Part shown: piece after piece, positions 7,661 through 15,847 of the stretch
Position numbering within the stretch: position 1 is the stretch's first letter
Layout: every line of letters begins with the position of its first letter
NCBI GenBank assembly: GCA_963698085.1
Contig: OY969122.1
Location: 1,116,001-1,180,000, forward strand
Source: VRUE01 sp963698085
GTDB lineage: Bacteria; Actinomycetota; Thermoleophilia; Solirubrobacterales; 70-9
Reading direction: 5' to 3'
Length of the DNA stretch: 64,000 nt
The notes under the pieces: generated by a model
What the model saw: only the letters and a program-made list of their open reading frames with translations
The model's database searches: none
Told to the model about the DNA's origin: nothing
Translations under genes and position numbers: made by a program

Positions 7661-9265
7661 GTGCATTCACCGGAAAAAAGCGGCGACACGGCAGACCTTG
7701 TGTCGCCGGGTGATACCGCGGCTGTGCCGTTTGGCGCCAAGGCAACTCTCCGCGGCCGTCCCGACGAGGTCGCCGCGCTGATCGACGAGCTCCAGCAGCG
7801 CCTCGAGGAGATGGGCTGGAGCGTGGCGGGCATAGCCGGCCGGGAAACGGTCACACGAGCGACTCAGATGACCCTGGGGGACCAGTGGCTGGCGGTAACT
7901 TCGTCGGCCGCTGGACCTGATCAGTTTCACCTGCCGTTCCAGGTCGAGATAGTCGCCTGCGGCATGGTCGCCGACCGCACCGGGATGCACGAGGCGATCT
8001 CAGCTCTTCCCTTCACTCCCCTCGAGCTCGAGCTGATCGAGAGCGACATGCCGCTGACGTCCTCCGCTCCCGAGCGTATGTCGCACTGGTTGCCGTCGTT
8101 GACCATTCCCGAGAAACCACTAGCCGGGCACGGCGCCATCTTCACTATCCACCATCAAACCGACTTCGTGCTGTTACTGGAAAAGGCACTGGAGCTGGGG
8201 CTCGACCGTGACCTCGTGACGGTCATCGATAAGGAATACCGGTATCGCCATGCCCACCGGGTGGACGCACATATCCGTCAGCGTCTCGGGATACCCGTGT
8301 ACCGTTATTCGGAGGTCGAGCTCGGCATCAGCGACCACATTCGCCGGGTCGAGTCAGCCCGCGTCGCCTCCGGCGCTGATACATGGACCCCGACGATAGT
8401 CGTGGACGACGGGGGCTACATCCTGCCTCCACTCCTAAAGAAATTCGGGACTCACTTGAGCCTGTTCAAGGGGGTAGTAGAGCAAACCACCAGCGGCATA
8501 TGGGCGCTGCGCCCATTCCACCCAGACCTCAAAGTGCCGATCTTCAGCGTCGCTGAGAGCAAGCTCAAGGCGAGCGTGGAGGCGCACGGGGTCGCCCAGG
8601 CCTCTCTGTCGAACCTCCGGCAGCTGCTTCCGCACGAGAATCTCAACGGACGTTCGGCGGTGGTGGTCGGCTACGGGACGATCGGCAGAGCGCTGGCGGA
8701 CCTGCTCCGCAGGCACAACGTCAACGTGCACGTCGCTGACAACGCCGCCTCGATGGCCGTTGCAGCCCGAGAGCAGGGATTCGACGCCGAGAGCTCGGCG
8801 GCGGACCTGATCGGGCGCGTCCAACCCCGATACATCTTCTCCTGCGCTGGTCCGCAGGTAATCGACCGTGAATGCATCGCACGGATCGCACGAGACTGCA
8901 TTCTCGTCAGCCTTACCTCCCGGGACTTCGCCTTCGACAAGCATGCCCTCGCCGAGCTGGCCAAACCCATGCCGCTGGACTGCCTTGGGACGATGTACGT
9001 CAAGGACGAGCCGTCCTGCGCCATGCTGCTCGTGGCCGACGGGTTCCCGGTCAACTTCCACTTCTCCGAGAGCATGCCCAATCAGCAGTCGGACCTGGTG
9101 ATGGCGAGCCTGCTGGTCGGTCTCCTGACACTGGCCTGCTCGTCGCCGTCATGGCCACCCGGTAACGATGCCGAACGGGCAGACGGAGTTCTCGACGGCG
9201 GCATGCTGCTCGCCGACTTCCTCGCGATCCAATCCGATCTGAGCATCCTCCAACCGACGCCATGA
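7661..9265 (+). CDS. adenosylhomocysteinase-like NAD-binding protein
   Basis: About 534 residues. The N-terminal ~150 residues are unrecognised. The remainder follows the S-adenosylhomocysteine hydrolase fold: VVDDGGYILP (about 245), KGVVEQTTSGIWAL (about 267), then the NAD-binding Rossmann domain with SAVVVGYGTIGRALADLLR (about 330). The catalytic segment, NVNDSVTKSKFDN in true hydrolases, is here SVAESKLKASVEAHG. A lysine may be kept, but the Asp and Asn positions are changed, so it may act on a different substrate. GTG 7661 is chosen for its AGGAGG site. The stop overlaps the next start (ATGA), so the two are coupled. No recognised pathway fits, which makes it a good candidate for an unusual methyl-thiol or nucleoside reaction. 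Confidence 0.7.
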   Translation: MHSPEKSGDTADLVSPGDTAAVPFGAKATLRGRPDEVAALIDELQQRLEEMGWSVAGIAGRETVTRATQMTLGDQWLAVTSSAAGPDQFHLPFQVEIVACGMVADRTGMHEAISALPFTPLELELIESDMPLTSSAPERMSHWLPSLTIPEKPLAGHGAIFTIHHQTDFVLLLEKALELGLDRDLVTVIDKEYRYRHAHRVDAHIRQRLGIPVYRYSEVELGISDHIRRVESARVASGADTWTPTIVVDDGGYILPPLLKKFGTHLSLFKGVVEQTTSGIWALRPFHPDLKVPIFSVAESKLKASVEAHGVAQASLSNLRQLLPHENLNGRSAVVVGYGTIGRALADLLRRHNVNVHVADNAASMAVAAREQGFDAESSAADLIGRVQPRYIFSCAGPQVIDRECIARIARDCILVSLTSRDFAFDKHALAELAKPMPLDCLGTMYVKDEPSCAMLLVADGFPVNFHFSESMPNQQSDLVMASLLVGLLTLACSSPSWPPGNDAERADGVLDGGMLLADFLAIQSDLSILQPTP

Positions 9266-10122
9266 GCGCCCGGCTGCCTCCCCCGCTCCTCGTGACCGAG
9301 AACGCCGGCAGTACGGGTCCGGCCGGAGAGGCCGACATAGACGTGCTGCGGGGGGACGGGTGCGAGGTACTCCGCGCAAAGGCCTTCGGAACCGTTCTCG
9401 CCAGCGCTAGGAGGGAGCGGGGAATCAGCCGGAGGCTGACCCTATTTGCGGCAGGCGATCACAGCCGCCGTCCTCCCCCCAGTACCTATGGCCAGATCTG
9501 GCTTCCGCACATGTTCTGCTGGCAATCTCCCCGTGAGGTCGCGCTGGCCTGGGAGCTCAGCGACGAAGGAGGCCTCTCTGACCTGATCGAGGCGAGCACC
9601 GAAGACGTTCTCCGATGGGCCGAGAGACCGGACCTCCTCCTTCGTCTGTGCCGCCTTGCCGGCGATGCCGTGGAGCTGGCAGAGCAGCGCCGGCATCTCT
9701 CGTTCCGATGGCTGATGGCCAATCAGGAGATCGCAGCCGCCGCCCTCGCCGGCGAGTCCGTCGAGGTGGAGCACGTCAGCCTGCATGTCGCTGCCGAGGA
9801 CGAAGAGATGGTGGTGGGTGCTCTTACCGGCGCGATCGGTTTCATCGAGATCCCCCGCCCCGACAGCATCACGGTCCCGGGGCGGTGGCTACAGGGCGGC
9901 AACTGCAAGCTTCACCTCAACTCCCGGGCGAAGCGCGACGGAGAGCGAGGTTTCCCCGGCACCGCTCCCAATCACGTCTGCTTCACGGTCACCAACCTGC
10001 CGGCGGTCGTGAGCGCCCTTGAGCTACAAGGCTTCGAGACCGAGCAGGCCGGCTCGCTCAGCCAGCGCCAGGTTTGGCTCCGCCTGCCCGGTGAGATCGT
10101 CATCGAGCTGCAGCCGGGGTAG
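9262..10122 (+). CDS. two-domain protein with C-terminal VOC (glyoxalase/dioxygenase-fold) domain
   Basis: The protein has 286 residues. Residues 1-165 form an unrecognised domain (LWLPHMFCWQ-like and LLLRLCRLAGDAVELAEQRRH segments). Residues 170-285 look like a vicinal-oxygen-chelate domain with two repeats: VEHVSLHVAAEDEE and PNHVCFTVTNLPAVVSAL, ending in WLRLPGEIVIELQPG. Candidate metal ligands are the histidines of VEHVSLH and PNHVCF and the final glutamate of VIELQP. VOC proteins include dioxygenases, isomerases, lyases and resistance proteins, so the activity stays open. It is translated with the adenosylhomocysteinase-like gene through a 4-bp overlap. Confidence 0.65.
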   Translation: MSARLPPPLLVTENAGSTGPAGEADIDVLRGDGCEVLRAKAFGTVLASARRERGISRRLTLFAAGDHSRRPPPSTYGQIWLPHMFCWQSPREVALAWELSDEGGLSDLIEASTEDVLRWAERPDLLLRLCRLAGDAVELAEQRRHLSFRWLMANQEIAAAALAGESVEVEHVSLHVAAEDEEMVVGALTGAIGFIEIPRPDSITVPGRWLQGGNCKLHLNSRAKRDGERGFPGTAPNHVCFTVTNLPAVVSALELQGFETEQAGSLSQRQVWLRLPGEIVIELQPG

Positions 10123-10140
10123 CGGCCGCAGGCGCTCTCC

Positions 10141-10293
10141 TCAGCTCGACTTCGTGCTGTGCTGCAGCTCCGCCACGGAAGGGCAACCGCCGCCCTCGCA
10201 GCAGGATTCGACCTTCTGCCGGCAATCGCGACACCACCACGCAGAGCGCATCCAGAACAGGCGGTGGGCCTTTCCCGTCATCGCACAGAACAT
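10141..10293 (-). CDS. small cysteine-rich protein, possible zinc ribbon
   Basis: A 50-codon frame starting MFCAMTGKAHRLFWMR contains CRDC, a CC pair and a further cysteine (VESCCEGGGC), a plausible small metal-binding knuckle. It is in the same frame as the UDG-family gene upstream and follows its TAG stop after 36 bp. The frame is open between the stop and this ATG, and a GGAGGG sits about 23 bases before the ATG, too far for a normal ribosome site. It could be a separate small gene, a readthrough extension, or the remnant of a longer C-terminus. Protein-like composition is the main support. Confidence 0.4.
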   Translation of the reverse strand: MFCAMTGKAHRLFWMRSAWWCRDCRQKVESCCEGGGCPSVAELQHSTKSS

Positions 10294-10329
10294 GGCATCA
10301 AAGTATGCCGAAGGGCCCTCCTGGAACTG

Positions 10330-10992
10330 CTAGTACGGCGGCAGGTCCTCGTACCACTCGCCGAGCACCTTGAACGAGCGCCAGAAGCGCTGCTTGGCGC
10401 CCTCCTCGTCGAGCGATTCGTCGATGTCGGGGGTGTAGAGGGCATCGACGGTCGGGGTGAAGGCTTGGATCTCGCCCTCGCGCGGCTCGATCTTGCGCGA
10501 GAGGGGGACTTCGAGGCCGTTGAGCACGCGCAGGGCGGGTTCGCCCATGACGACGACGATCTTCGGCTGCACGATCGCCAACTCCTCGACCATCCGGCGC
10601 ACGCACTCCTCGGCGGCGAGGTCGGGCTCGGCGATCGGGCACTTGACGCAGAGGGTGCCGTAGACGACCAGCGGGTCGATCCCGAGCCGCTTGAAGCTTT
10701 TCATCAGCGCGTTGCCGGGCCGGCCGTAGAAAGCGACGCCCTCTTCGATCTCGGCGACCCCCGGGGCGTGCTTGATCATGAAGACGTCGGCCTGCGGGTG
10801 GCCCGAGCCGAGCACCGGCATCAGCTTGCCGCGCGGGCAGTGCGGGCACTCCTGCAGTTCATGGGTCAACTGGTTGAGCTCGCGGATCGCGCGCTCCAGG
10901 TACTTCTCTCTGATCTCGTCGTCGGTCGCCGGCACGGTCGGCGATTTCTTTGACGGCCCGGCCGCGGCTCCTTTCGCCCGGCCCTCTTGCAT
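10330..10992 (-). CDS. uracil-DNA glycosylase superfamily protein (iron-sulfur type)
   Basis: The 220 residues resemble family 4/5 uracil-DNA glycosylases. Iron-sulfur cysteines appear as ECPHCPRG (about 49) and LCVKCP (about 113). Motif A is represented by KHAPGVAEIEEGVAFYGRPGNAL, the counterpart of the usual GEGPG...PFVGRAG segment, and VVVMGEPALRVLNG follows. Oddity: the C-terminal HPS motif carrying the leaving-group histidine is replaced by FTPTVDALYTPD, so activity on uracil is doubtful. Its ATG shares one base with the stop of the PHP-domain gene (10992), so it is coupled to the lipid operon. Confidence 0.75.
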   Translation of the reverse strand: MQEGRAKGAAAGPSKKSPTVPATDDEIREKYLERAIRELNQLTHELQECPHCPRGKLMPVLGSGHPQADVFMIKHAPGVAEIEEGVAFYGRPGNALMKSFKRLGIDPLVVYGTLCVKCPIAEPDLAAEECVRRMVEELAIVQPKIVVVMGEPALRVLNGLEVPLSRKIEPREGEIQAFTPTVDALYTPDIDESLDEEGAKQRFWRSFKVLGEWYEDLPPY

Positions 10993-12290
10993 CAGCTCTT
11001 GCTCGTGCGCCGACCGCTGACCGGGCGGCGTTTGCCACGCGGCCGCCCACCCCGCACCGGTTTGGCGTCGGGGACGCTGCGCTTCGGCGCCTTCGGCCGC
11101 CCTGCCGTCTGCAGCAGCTTCAGCGCCTGCACGTAGACGAGGTTCTTGTGCTTGCGGGTGATATCGGCGTCGCGCATCGCCTCGAGGAACTCGGCGGGCC
11201 CGTCGAAGTCGTGAATCCGCACGCGGACGCTGCCCAACCCCTGGGCGACGTGGCTGTCGGAGCCGGCGCCGGGCACAATCCGGTACTTGCGGGCAAACCG
11301 CTCCGCCTCTTCGTTGAAGGCGGTCAGCGCCACCCGCGGGTTGAAGACCTCGAGGATGTCGATCTCCTCGACGATGTCGAGCAGGTGCTCGTAGTCGGGT
11401 ACGGAGTGGAAGCGATCGAAGGGGTGGGGCACGTACACGAGCCCACCCTGGCGGCGAATCTCGGCGATCGTCTCCGCCATCGTCAGCCCGCGCGGGATCT
11501 TCTCCTCGAGGAAGAGGCCGATCACCTCGCCCTGCTCGGCGGTCTTCACCTCCTCGGCGACGATCACCTTGATGTCGCCCATCTCGCCGGCGATCCGCCG
11601 CGCCTCGAGCGCACCGGAGACCTCATTGTGGTCGGTGATCGCGATCGCGCCGAGGCCACGATCGCGCGCGGTCTCCAGCAGCACCTCGACCGGGGTCGCG
11701 CAGTCGGGCGAGTGGTCGGTGTGCATGTGCAGGTCGACCTCGACCAGCGGCCGCTCGGTGATCCGCCGGCGCACTTCTGGCTTACCCGCCGGGTCGTGGC
11801 GGCGGCCGAGCAGACGGCGGTAGGTCGCTTCCAACTCATCGGCGACCACGGACCAATCGCGCTCCGCGCTAGCCGGCTCGACCAGCTCGTACGGTCCCGG
11901 GAAGTAGCGCTCCAGCAGAGCCCCCGTCGCCGCGGAGGTAACGGTCCGCGCGTCGAGGCGGCCGAAGAAGACCTCGACCAGCGGCCGCGCCACCTGGGTC
12001 GAGAGCACCCGCTCCTGCGGCTTGTGGAAGGTGGCGACGTTGAGCGAGTAGGAGTGGCGCAGCGCCGCCGAGGAGACGCTTGGCGCAAACGGCTCGTGGA
12101 CGTGGACGATGTCAAACGAGTTGGCGCCAAGCAGTCGTTTGACCGATTCCCCCGAACTGATGCGCAGCACTTGGTGCCCGCGGCGCTTCAGCTCCTCCGA
12201 CACCCGCGCGACGAACTCGTTGACCGGGTTGACGGTGGCTCGCCTGTGAGGCGAGACCTGGGCTATCGAGAGTCGCTCAGGAACCGACAA
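10992..12290 (-). CDS. fusion of a glycosyltransferase N-terminal domain and a PHP phosphoesterase domain
   Basis: The protein has 432 residues. Residues 1-165 match the N-terminal half of GT-B family 4 glycosyltransferases (IAQVSPH, FVARVSEELKRRGHQVLRI, FDIVHVHEPFAPS), but the nucleotide-sugar-binding C-terminal half is absent. Residues 185-390 are a PHP domain with metal motifs VDLHMHTDHSPD (about 186), ITDHNE (about 219), YVPHPFDRFH (about 286) and GAGSDSH (about 340). The C-terminus is a basic tail. PHP domains hydrolyse phosphoesters. Its 14-bp overlap with the Ino1 gene suggests dephosphorylation within inositol-lipid metabolism, for example of inositol phosphate, but that is inference. 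Confidence 0.75.
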   Translation of the reverse strand: MSVPERLSIAQVSPHRRATVNPVNEFVARVSEELKRRGHQVLRISSGESVKRLLGANSFDIVHVHEPFAPSVSSAALRHSYSLNVATFHKPQERVLSTQVARPLVEVFFGRLDARTVTSAATGALLERYFPGPYELVEPASAERDWSVVADELEATYRRLLGRRHDPAGKPEVRRRITERPLVEVDLHMHTDHSPDCATPVEVLLETARDRGLGAIAITDHNEVSGALEARRIAGEMGDIKVIVAEEVKTAEQGEVIGLFLEEKIPRGLTMAETIAEIRRQGGLVYVPHPFDRFHSVPDYEHLLDIVEEIDILEVFNPRVALTAFNEEAERFARKYRIVPGAGSDSHVAQGLGSVRVRIHDFDGPAEFLEAMRDADITRKHKNLVYVQALKLLQTAGRPKAPKRSVPDAKPVRGGRPRGKRRPVSGRRTSKS

Positions 12291-13425
12291 CGGCCGGGTT
12301 CTTGCCCCGCGCGTGCTTGGCGATGAACTCCTCGGTCTGCTCGCGTGCCTCGTCGTCGGGCCGCTGCGAGTGGGGCGACTTCATCAGGTAGCTGGAGGGG
12401 CCGTCGAGCTGGCCGGCGACACCGTTGTTCAGCGCCAGCTTGATCAGCCGCACCGCGTCGATGACGACGCCGGCCGAGTTGGGCGAGTCCCAGACCTCGA
12501 GCTTCAGCTCGAGGTTGAGCGGCACGTCGCCGAACGATTTGCCCTCGAGGCGAATGTGCGCCCACTTGCGGTCGGTGAGCCAGGCGACGTAGTCGGAGGG
12601 GCCGACGTGGACGTCCTCGGCGGGCAGCTCGTGGCCCATGATCGAGGTGACCGCGTTGGTCTTCGAGATCTTCTTCGAGTCGAGCCGCTCGCGCTCGAGC
12701 ATGTTGTAGAAGTCCATGTTGCCGCCGACGTTGAGCTGCGAGGTGCGCTCGACCCGCACGCCGCGGTCGTGGAAGAGGCGGGCGAGCTGGCGGTGGACGA
12801 TGGTCGCACCGACCTGGGACTTGATGTCGTCGCCGATGATCGGCAGGCCGGCTTCTTTGAAGCGCTTGTCCCAGTAGTCCTCGCGGGCGATGAACACGGG
12901 CAGGCAGTTGACGAAACCGACACCCGCCGTCAGCGCCTGCTCGACGTACCACTTGGTTGCCTCCTCGGAGCCGACCGGCAGGTAGCAGACCAGAACGTCC
13001 GCCCCCGTCTCTTTAAGGATGCCGACGATGTCGGCGGTCTCACCTGGCGCTTTGGTGATCTTCTCTTTCAAGTACTTGCCGAGGCCGTCGTGGGTCATGC
13101 CGCGCTCGACCTTGACCCCGAGCTCGGGGACGTCGGCGAACTTGATCGTGTCGTTCTGGCCCGACCAGATCGCCTCGGAGAGGTCTTTGCCGACCTTCTC
13201 GGAGTCGATGTCGAAGGCGGCGACGAACTCGACGTCGCGGACGTGGTAGCCGCCGAGGTCGACGTGCATCAGGCCCGGGACTTCGTCGCTGGGATCGGCG
13301 TCCTTGTAGTACTGGACTCCCTGGATGAAGGAGTTGGCGCAGTTGCCGACGCCGACGATCGCGACGCGGACCTTCTCATCCGTGCGGGCGGCGCCGTTGC
13401 CGCTTGCTCCGTTGGTCTCGCTCAT
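12277..13425 (-). CDS. ino1: inositol-3-phosphate synthase
   Basis: Converts glucose 6-phosphate to 1L-myo-inositol 3-phosphate with NAD+ as internal cofactor, the first step to phosphatidylinositol. At 382 residues it is the short actinobacterial/archaeal type. The NAD motif VAIVGVGNCANSF starts near residue 21, followed by DIDSEKVGKDL, the GSEEATKWYVEQAL segment and LNVGGNMDFYNML (about 232). The ATG start gives a short Ser/Gly-rich tail before the Rossmann strand. Neighbours (phosphotransferase, PAP2 enzyme, PHP protein) form an inositol-lipid group. The stop lies inside the next gene's start region. Confidence 0.93.
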   Translation of the reverse strand: MSETNGASGNGAARTDEKVRVAIVGVGNCANSFIQGVQYYKDADPSDEVPGLMHVDLGGYHVRDVEFVAAFDIDSEKVGKDLSEAIWSGQNDTIKFADVPELGVKVERGMTHDGLGKYLKEKITKAPGETADIVGILKETGADVLVCYLPVGSEEATKWYVEQALTAGVGFVNCLPVFIAREDYWDKRFKEAGLPIIGDDIKSQVGATIVHRQLARLFHDRGVRVERTSQLNVGGNMDFYNMLERERLDSKKISKTNAVTSIMGHELPAEDVHVGPSDYVAWLTDRKWAHIRLEGKSFGDVPLNLELKLEVWDSPNSAGVVIDAVRLIKLALNNGVAGQLDGPSSYLMKSPHSQRPDDEAREQTEEFIAKHARGKNPAVVGS

Positions 13426-13486
13426 GAAGCTCTGGGTTCCTTCCTCGATCTGGCTGACGGGCAGACTAACCCGCCGCTTCGACTGG

Positions 13487-14152
13487 TTACAGCTCTGGCG
13501 GCCGTTGGTCCTCGCTTGAAAGCTCGTTTCTGACGTGCCATACGCGCTGGATCGTCGTGACGATGGTTAGTGCCGCGATCAGATAGACCGCTGGGGCCAG
13601 GAGCTCGAAATCGCCGAGCCCGGCGCCCTTGGCGAAAACCAAGCCGATCGAGAGTATGACTACCCGAACGGGACGCGTCGCCAACCCGACCTTGCACTCG
13701 ACCCCGAGCGCCTCGGCGCGGGCGCGCGTGTAGGAGACCATCAGCGAGCCGAGCACGGCGACGACGCACATCGCAGCGGCGAAATCGTCGCCGGTGGCGG
13801 CGAAGTAGCCGGCGACAGCGGCAAGCACGATCCCCTCCTCGATCCGGTCCAGGGTCGAGTCGAGGAAGGCGCCGAAGAGCGTCCCCTTGCCGGACATCCG
13901 CGAGTAGCGCCCGTCCATCGTGTCCATCACCGAGCCGAGGATGAAGGCGACCCCCGCCAGGAAGAAGAGCCGTTGGGTGACCAGCACGGCGGCGATCAGG
14001 TTGCCGATTAGGCCGGCGATCGAGATCGCGTTCGGGGTCAGCCGCGACTCGATCAGGCGCTCGCGAGCGTAAGCGCGAAGCTCCTGGCCGTTGCGCGACT
14101 GGCGCCCGTTGCGGCGGGACTGAGGCGCCCGGGGCGGGGCCGACGAATCCAT
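13487..14152 (-). CDS. CDP-alcohol phosphatidyltransferase, probable phosphatidylinositol phosphate synthase
   Basis: An integral membrane enzyme of 221 residues that would join CDP-diacylglycerol with inositol phosphate. The family signature reads DTMDGRYSRMSGKGTLFGAFLD, preserving the D-xx-DG, Arg, Gly and following Asp positions (about 79-100); the usual Ala before Arg is Ser. Several hydrophobic segments flank it (NAISIAGLIGNLIAAVLV and others). The basic N-terminus is cytoplasmic. In actinobacteria the Ino1 product is the direct substrate, and Ino1 is the adjacent gene, which supports the inositol-phosphate specificity. A different head group cannot be excluded. Confidence 0.82.
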   Translation of the reverse strand: MDSSAPPRAPQSRRNGRQSRNGQELRAYARERLIESRLTPNAISIAGLIGNLIAAVLVTQRLFFLAGVAFILGSVMDTMDGRYSRMSGKGTLFGAFLDSTLDRIEEGIVLAAVAGYFAATGDDFAAAMCVVAVLGSLMVSYTRARAEALGVECKVGLATRPVRVVILSIGLVFAKGAGLGDFELLAPAVYLIAALTIVTTIQRVWHVRNELSSEDQRPPEL

Positions 14153-14171
14153 TGGTGTGAGGCTAACGCTT

Positions 14172-14945
14172 CTAAGCGTCGACCTCTTGCGGGGTGCGCC
14201 AGCTCCAGGCGTGCGGGCGGGCGCGAGCGAGCAGCCGGCTGGCTACTAGAGCTGAAAGGGCTGCCACGCCCCAACCGAGAGCGACGTCAAGCCAATAGTG
14301 GTTGCCGGTGACGATCACGACCCAAGCGACGAGCAGCGGCCAGCAGACCAAGAAGGCTTTGAACGCGGGGTTCTTGACCAGGCGGAAGGCGCTGAGCCCG
14401 ACCATCGCCGCGAAGGCACAGTGCATGCTGGGCACCGCCGCGTACGGGTTGATGAAGGCTTTGGCCAAGCCTGAGTCGTGGTTGACGCTGGAGAAGTCGT
14501 TGATCGTGTCGATGAAGCCGTATTGGGGGAAGAGCCGCGGCGGCGCGGTCGCGTAGAAGGCGTAGCCGAGCAGGGCCAGCCCCATCGAGACCATGAACAT
14601 GTTGCGGACGAAGTAGTAGGCGTCGTTGCGGAAGAAGTAGAGCCAGAAGAAGAAGGCGACGACGACCGCGAACTGGCTGTTCATGTAGACCTGGTTGGCG
14701 AAGTCAATCAGCCACTGCGCCTGGGTGAAGAACGACTGCAGGCTGGGCTCGAAGAAGGTGTGGGTCGAGCGCTCGATGTCGATGATCTGCTGGCCGTTGG
14801 CGAAGGCCACGGCACGCTGGCCGTCGGCGAGTCCACGCACGGTCTCGTAAGCCAGATCGACGATTACGAGCAGGCCGATCTGCCTGCCCAGGTCGCCCCA
14901 GCCCTGGGGCAGCTTGGCGCTCAGCGCCGCAAACGCACGAGACAT
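14172..14945 (-). CDS. PAP2-family membrane enzyme, AUR1/inositol-phosphotransferase-like
   Basis: A multipass protein of 257 residues with the C2 and C3 motifs of the PAP2 superfamily: YAAVPSMHCAF (about 166-176) and TGNHYWLDVALG (about 212-223), plus an R-F-P-containing C1-like segment (APPRLFPQYG). The YxAxPSMH form and GNHYWLD are typical of AUR1/inositol phosphorylceramide synthase relatives rather than of plain phosphatidate phosphatases. Next to Ino1 and the phosphotransferase it probably handles inositol-containing lipids on the outer membrane face. It may act as a phosphatase or as a head-group transferase; the sequence does not settle which. Confidence 0.82.
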   Translation of the reverse strand: MSRAFAALSAKLPQGWGDLGRQIGLLVIVDLAYETVRGLADGQRAVAFANGQQIIDIERSTHTFFEPSLQSFFTQAQWLIDFANQVYMNSQFAVVVAFFFWLYFFRNDAYYFVRNMFMVSMGLALLGYAFYATAPPRLFPQYGFIDTINDFSSVNHDSGLAKAFINPYAAVPSMHCAFAAMVGLSAFRLVKNPAFKAFLVCWPLLVAWVVIVTGNHYWLDVALGWGVAALSALVASRLLARARPHAWSWRTPQEVDA

Positions 14946-14995
14946 CCGCCAATTGTAATCGGGTCGTTAACGGGCGCAGTGCTTCCTCAACCGCC

Positions 14996-15814
14996 CTATG
15001 CCACGAAGCTGAGAACGCGGTCGATGACCTTCGGGTCGTCGATCCAGGGCCAGTGGCCTGCGCCCTTGATGACCTCAAGCTTGGCGTTGGGGAGGACGCG
15101 GGCGTAGTTCTCGGCGAATTTGGCGGGCAGGTAGATGTCGCGGTCGCCCCAGAGGACCAGAGCGGGGGAGGTCAGGCGGGCGAGGTCGGTGCCGGCAGCC
15201 GCGAGGCGCGGCGGATCGGCATGGCGGTAGAGCTCCAGCACGGCACGCTGGGTGCCGCGATCCCAGTGGTCCCAGATCAAGTCGACGAACTCGGGCGGCA
15301 TCGCGCTGCGGTCGCCACGCGCCTGGCGCAGCAGCAGCGCGAGGGAGGAGCGCGTCGTGGTCGCGTTGAGGATCTCGCCGATCGGCCGACGACGCCAGAG
15401 CTGCGCCACCCAGTGCCAGCGGTAGCCGGGCAGCAGTGGAACCGCGTCGATTACGACCAGCTTCTCGACCAGATCCGGCCGGCGCTGGGCGCCGATCAGC
15501 GCCAGAGCGCCCCAGTCGTGGACGACCAACTTTCGCCGCCCGATCCCTAGCTCGTCGAGGCAGCGTTCGAGGAAGGCCGAGAGCCCGTGCATCGAGTAGT
15601 CAAAGCGCGCCGGATCGGGCCGATCGGAACGCCCCCAGCCGGGCATGTCGATCGCGATCGACGGCGCGTGCCGCTCGAGCAGCGGAATCGCTTCCTCGCT
15701 GTGGGTGGGGTTGCCGTGGCAGTAGACAACCGGCGTCCCCTCCCCCGGGACCCGTCGGTAGAAGACCTTGATCCCGTCGACTACAAGCTCACGCTCTTCG
15801 ACCGCACCCGCCAC
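14996..15814 (-). CDS. alpha/beta hydrolase (dehalogenase/epoxide hydrolase-like)
   Basis: A 272-residue alpha/beta hydrolase. The oxyanion motif YCHGNPT lies near residue 33, and the nucleophile elbow is VVHDWGAL (about 101-108), so the nucleophile is aspartate as in haloalkane dehalogenases and epoxide hydrolases. An acid follows in LWGDRDIYLP and the catalytic histidine in GAGHWPWIDDP. The GTG start at 15814 places the protein directly at VAGAVEERELVVDG and gives a spaced -10 (TATGCT, six bases upstream); the longer open frame is antisense to nth. No signal peptide is seen. Substrate unknown. Confidence 0.8.
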   Translation of the reverse strand: MAGAVEERELVVDGIKVFYRRVPGEGTPVVYCHGNPTHSEEAIPLLERHAPSIAIDMPGWGRSDRPDPARFDYSMHGLSAFLERCLDELGIGRRKLVVHDWGALALIGAQRRPDLVEKLVVIDAVPLLPGYRWHWVAQLWRRRPIGEILNATTTRSSLALLLRQARGDRSAMPPEFVDLIWDHWDRGTQRAVLELYRHADPPRLAAAGTDLARLTSPALVLWGDRDIYLPAKFAENYARVLPNAKLEVIKGAGHWPWIDDPKVIDRVLSFVA

Positions 15815-15847
15815 GGCGTGAGCATACGGCCGAATAGGGTCCCGGCG
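15815..15847. promoter_or_regulatory. divergent leaderless promoters between hydrolase and nth
   Basis: Thirty-three bases separate two GTG starts. On the plus strand TAGGGT (15835-15840) is followed by seven bases and GTG 15848. On the minus strand TATGCT is followed by six bases and GTG 15814. Neither gene has a Shine-Dalgarno sequence. The TAGGGT-N7-GTG arrangement recurs at 33345. Confidence 0.5.

Noticed and set aside
12313..13533. Long open frame antisense to ino1
   Set aside because: Its residues show no domain pattern, and the opposite strand encodes a textbook inositol-3-phosphate synthase. Long antisense frames are expected at this GC content; the same applies to those opposite argF, dnaK, clpB, purB and the P450.
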